A stretch of 6,831 bases of DNA from Deltaproteobacteria bacterium. GTDB lineage: Bacteria > Desulfobacterota > DSM-4660 > Desulfatiglandales > Desulfatiglandaceae. Under the pieces are notes generated by a model, which saw nothing but the letters and a program-made list of their open reading frames with translations, was not told where the DNA came from and searched no databases. Made by a program: the position numbers and the translations under genes. Location: positions 1 to 6,831 of the forward strand of contig DREN01000001.1 in NCBI GenBank assembly GCA_011051075.1, read 5' to 3'. How positions within the stretch are numbered: the first letter of the stretch is position 1; every line of letters begins with the position of its first letter. Positions 5,297 to 6,831 of this stretch are shown here, piece by piece.

Positions 5297-6496
5297 CTAC
5301 TTCCTGTGGGTCCTTACAAAATCCTTCAGCCGCTCAATACCGCTTAGGATATTTTCATCTGAGGTGGCATAGGATAACCTTATGTGCTGCCCCTCTCCCG
5401 GCACCCTCGCCCCAAAGTGGATGTCGGCCAGAACCGCAACGCCGGCATCATAAAGGAGTCTTTTTCTCAGCTCTTCCGAGTCTGAAACACCCACCATACT
5501 GCATAGTTTCGTCACGTTGGGCCATGCGTAAAAGGCCCCGCCCGGCAAAAGACAGGTCACACCCTCCACCTCGTTGAGTCCTTTTACCATAAGGTCCCTT
5601 CTTTGCCTGAATACGGCCATCATCTTTCGGGTCTCTTCCTGAGGCCCCTTAAGGGCCTCAACCATGGCCCACTGTGCCACATGGTTGGGGCATGAGGTGG
5701 TGTTGGTCATCCAGGTGGAAAAATAGGGTGCAAGCTCCCTGTTGACCGCGTAGCCCAGTCTCCATCCGGTCATGGCGTATGTCTTTGAGGCGCCGTCGCA
5801 GATGACGGTCCTATCGAGCATTCCCGATACGGCGGCTATGGACTCAAACCCCCCGTCATGCACCATCCTGGAGTAAACCTCGTCGGAATATACCCAGAGA
5901 TCGTGCCTCAGAACGATTTCAGCGATCCGCTCAAGGGTCTCTCGTGTGAGAATTCCCCCCGTGGGGTTATGGGGAGAGTTGAGGATCAGAAGCCTGGTGT
6001 GAGGGGTTATGAGGGATTCAATCCTGTCCACATCAAAGCTGAAGCCCCTCCCCTCGAGAAGATGGAGAGGGACCGGAACCACGCCGTGGGCAAGGGCCTG
6101 TGTGGAATAGATGGGAAACCCCGGATTTGGGTAAAGCACCTCATGTCCTTTACCGTAGTCGGTGACGGAAAGGATTGTAAAACCTATGAACGGCTTTGCC
6201 CCGTTTGCGATGACCACCCAGTCCGGGTTGACCTCTACCCCCCTTGTCCGGGATACGTAATCCGCGACCGCCTCCCTGAGCTCGGGTATGCCCGCGCTCG
6301 GCGTGTATCCGTGTCTGCCATCCCTGATGGCCTTAACGGCCGCCTCGCATATATTGGGCGGCGTATTGAAGTCGGGCTGACCAATACAGAAACTGATGAT
6401 CTCCCTGCCACGGGCAACGAGGTCGTTCACCTCCTTGAGCACCACAAAGGCGTTTTCCGTGCCCAGATTGGCGGTTCTTGATGAAATTTTCGGCAT
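5297..6496 (-). CDS. PLP-dependent aminotransferase, aspartate aminotransferase-like (class I/II)
   Basis: This 399-residue fold-type I aminotransferase has normal family length. It should transfer an amino group between an amino acid and a 2-oxo acid in the cytoplasm. The Schiff-base lysine is Lys238 in SKTYAMTGWRLGY (237-249). Other landmarks are Asn177 in NSPHNPTG (173-180), Asp205 and Tyr208 in SDEVYSR (204-210), and Arg374 in HIRLSYA (371-377), which binds the substrate carboxylate. FCIGQPDFNTP (36-46) and GRHGYTPSAG (60-69) are typical of the I-gamma aspartate aminotransferase group. In the pocket region NPGFPIY (124-130), Phe127 sits near the position where aspartate aminotransferases have Trp. 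The amino-acid preference is therefore open: aspartate, alanine or aromatic. The ribosome binding site AGAGGGGGG is just upstream of the ATG at 6496. It is transcribed divergently from the decarboxylase gene. Confidence 0.92.
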   Translation of the reverse strand: MPKISSRTANLGTENAFVVLKEVNDLVARGREIISFCIGQPDFNTPPNICEAAVKAIRDGRHGYTPSAGIPELREAVADYVSRTRGVEVNPDWVVIANGAKPFIGFTILSVTDYGKGHEVLYPNPGFPIYSTQALAHGVVPVPLHLLEGRGFSFDVDRIESLITPHTRLLILNSPHNPTGGILTRETLERIAEIVLRHDLWVYSDEVYSRMVHDGGFESIAAVSGMLDRTVICDGASKTYAMTGWRLGYAVNRELAPYFSTWMTNTTSCPNHVAQWAMVEALKGPQEETRKMMAVFRQRRDLMVKGLNEVEGVTCLLPGGAFYAWPNVTKLCSMVGVSDSEELRKRLLYDAGVAVLADIHFGARVPGEGQHIRLSYATSDENILSGIERLKDFVRTHRK

Positions 6497-6561
6497 ATCC
6501 CCCCCTCTTCATCCCACACAGAGCCAGGGCCTGCGGGGCAGAAGGTTTTCACCCACCAAAG

Positions 6562-6591
6562 ATAATTAGACCAAAAGGCTTTACAGGTCAA
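6562..6591 (-). promoter_or_regulatory. Possible sigma-70 promoter of the aminotransferase
   Basis: On the minus strand TTGACC (6591 to 6586) matches five of six -35 positions. It is followed after 18 bases by AATTAT (6567 to 6562), four of six -10 positions. Transcription would begin near 6555, giving a leader of about 60 bases. The match is moderate and no better candidate was seen in the intergenic region. Confidence 0.35.
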
Positions 6592-6617
6592 GGGCGGCCC
6601 TGGATTTCTTCCTCATT

Positions 6618-6646
6618 TTGACATATTTGTGATAGGAGGTTATACT
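6618..6646 (+). promoter_or_regulatory. Strong sigma-70 promoter of the decarboxylase gene
   Basis: TTGACA (6618-6623) is a perfect -35 box. Exactly 17 bases later TATACT (6641-6646) matches five of six -10 positions. Transcription should start near 6653, giving a leader of about 36 bases with the ribosome binding site AAGGAGGAA at its end. Short inverted arms GAGGT (6636-6640) and ACCTC (6652-6656) flank the -10 box and could be an operator, but five-base arms are weak evidence. Confidence 0.75.
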
Positions 6647-6688
6647 TTTTCACCTCAAAGCACCAAAAAGGTTCTCCAAGGAGGAAAG

Positions 6689-6831
6689 ATGTCCAAGAAC
6701 AAGAGTTTTCACATGAGCCCCGATGATTTCAGGCGTTGCGGAAGGGCGGTGGTTGATTGGATTGCCGATTACTACGAAAAGGTGGAGTCCCTCCCTGTGC
6801 TGTCCCGTGTGGAGCCCGGACAGATCCGGGC
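6689..6831 (+). CDS. Group II PLP-dependent amino-acid decarboxylase, N-terminal fragment (cut by window end)
   Basis: The frame is open from the ATG at 6689 to the end of the window: 47 full codons, then two bases. The visible part, MSPDDFRRCGRAVVDWIADYY (9-29) followed by SLPVLSRVEPGQIR (34-47), closely fits the N-terminal arm of aromatic-L-amino-acid decarboxylase-type enzymes. In these proteins a 'DF...VDWIADY...PVL..V.PG' pattern precedes the PLP domain. The full protein would be expected at roughly 450-500 residues, with its lysine far outside the window. It would release CO2 from an amino acid to give an amine; the substrate (tyrosine, tryptophan, phenylalanine, glutamate or other) cannot be told from this part. 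The ribosome binding site AAGGAGGAA (6679-6687) fixes the start. The later ATG at 6713 has none. A near-consensus promoter lies directly upstream. Confidence 0.85.
   Translation, partial: MSKNKSFHMSPDDFRRCGRAVVDWIADYYEKVESLPVLSRVEPGQIR

Noticed and set aside
1..6831. Search for defence, toxin-antitoxin, CRISPR, prophage or transposon genes
   Set aside because: All complete genes fall in ordinary metabolic, membrane or DUF families, and no spaced direct-repeat array or transposase/integrase motif was seen.

Overview
The window looks like a piece of a GC-rich bacterial chromosome, most likely from an anaerobic delta-proteobacterium (Desulfobacterota: sulfate reducer or syntroph). That placement is inferred from the gene mix: acyl-CoA metabolism, a DUF3467 protein, a group II amino-acid decarboxylase and a -24/-12 promoter. 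No taxonomic marker is present. It holds seven complete protein-coding genes and the first 47 codons of an eighth. I see no tRNA, rRNA, CRISPR array, transposase, integrase or recognisable defence genes.

Bases 1-252 carry no convincing gene. They hold an inverted repeat near 29-55 and a good sigma-54 promoter candidate at 151-166. This leads into a plus-strand cluster: an AMP-forming acyl-CoA synthetase (253-1812), a crotonase-fold protein of ECHDC3 type that lacks both catalytic glutamates (1864-2652), and a HAD-superfamily hydrolase whose start overlaps the crotonase stop by one base (2652-3308). The likely theme is activation and handling of a carboxylic acid as its CoA thioester.

The minus strand then carries a DedA-family membrane protein (3256-3873), which overlaps the HAD gene tail-to-tail by 53 bp. 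Upstream of it lies a flavin nitroreductase (3937-4605). The two are probably co-transcribed, with a 9-bp perfect hairpin in the 63-base gap between them.

Next on the minus strand is a 92-residue DUF3467 protein (4740-5018). The 278 bases in front of it hold no gene but contain an unusual cluster of inverted repeats, some of them mutually exclusive. Then comes a fold-type I PLP aminotransferase (5297-6496).

A 192-base divergent intergenic region separates the aminotransferase from the start of an aromatic-amino-acid-type PLP decarboxylase on the plus strand (6689 to the window end). The decarboxylase has a near-perfect sigma-70 promoter (TTGACA, 17 bases, TATACT) and a strong ribosome binding site. 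The two divergent PLP enzymes may both act on amino acids. I did not find a clearly new multi-gene system. The points most worth a second look are the crotonase with both acid residues replaced, the sigma-54 control region, the repeat-rich leader before DUF3467, and the strong promoter of the decarboxylase.
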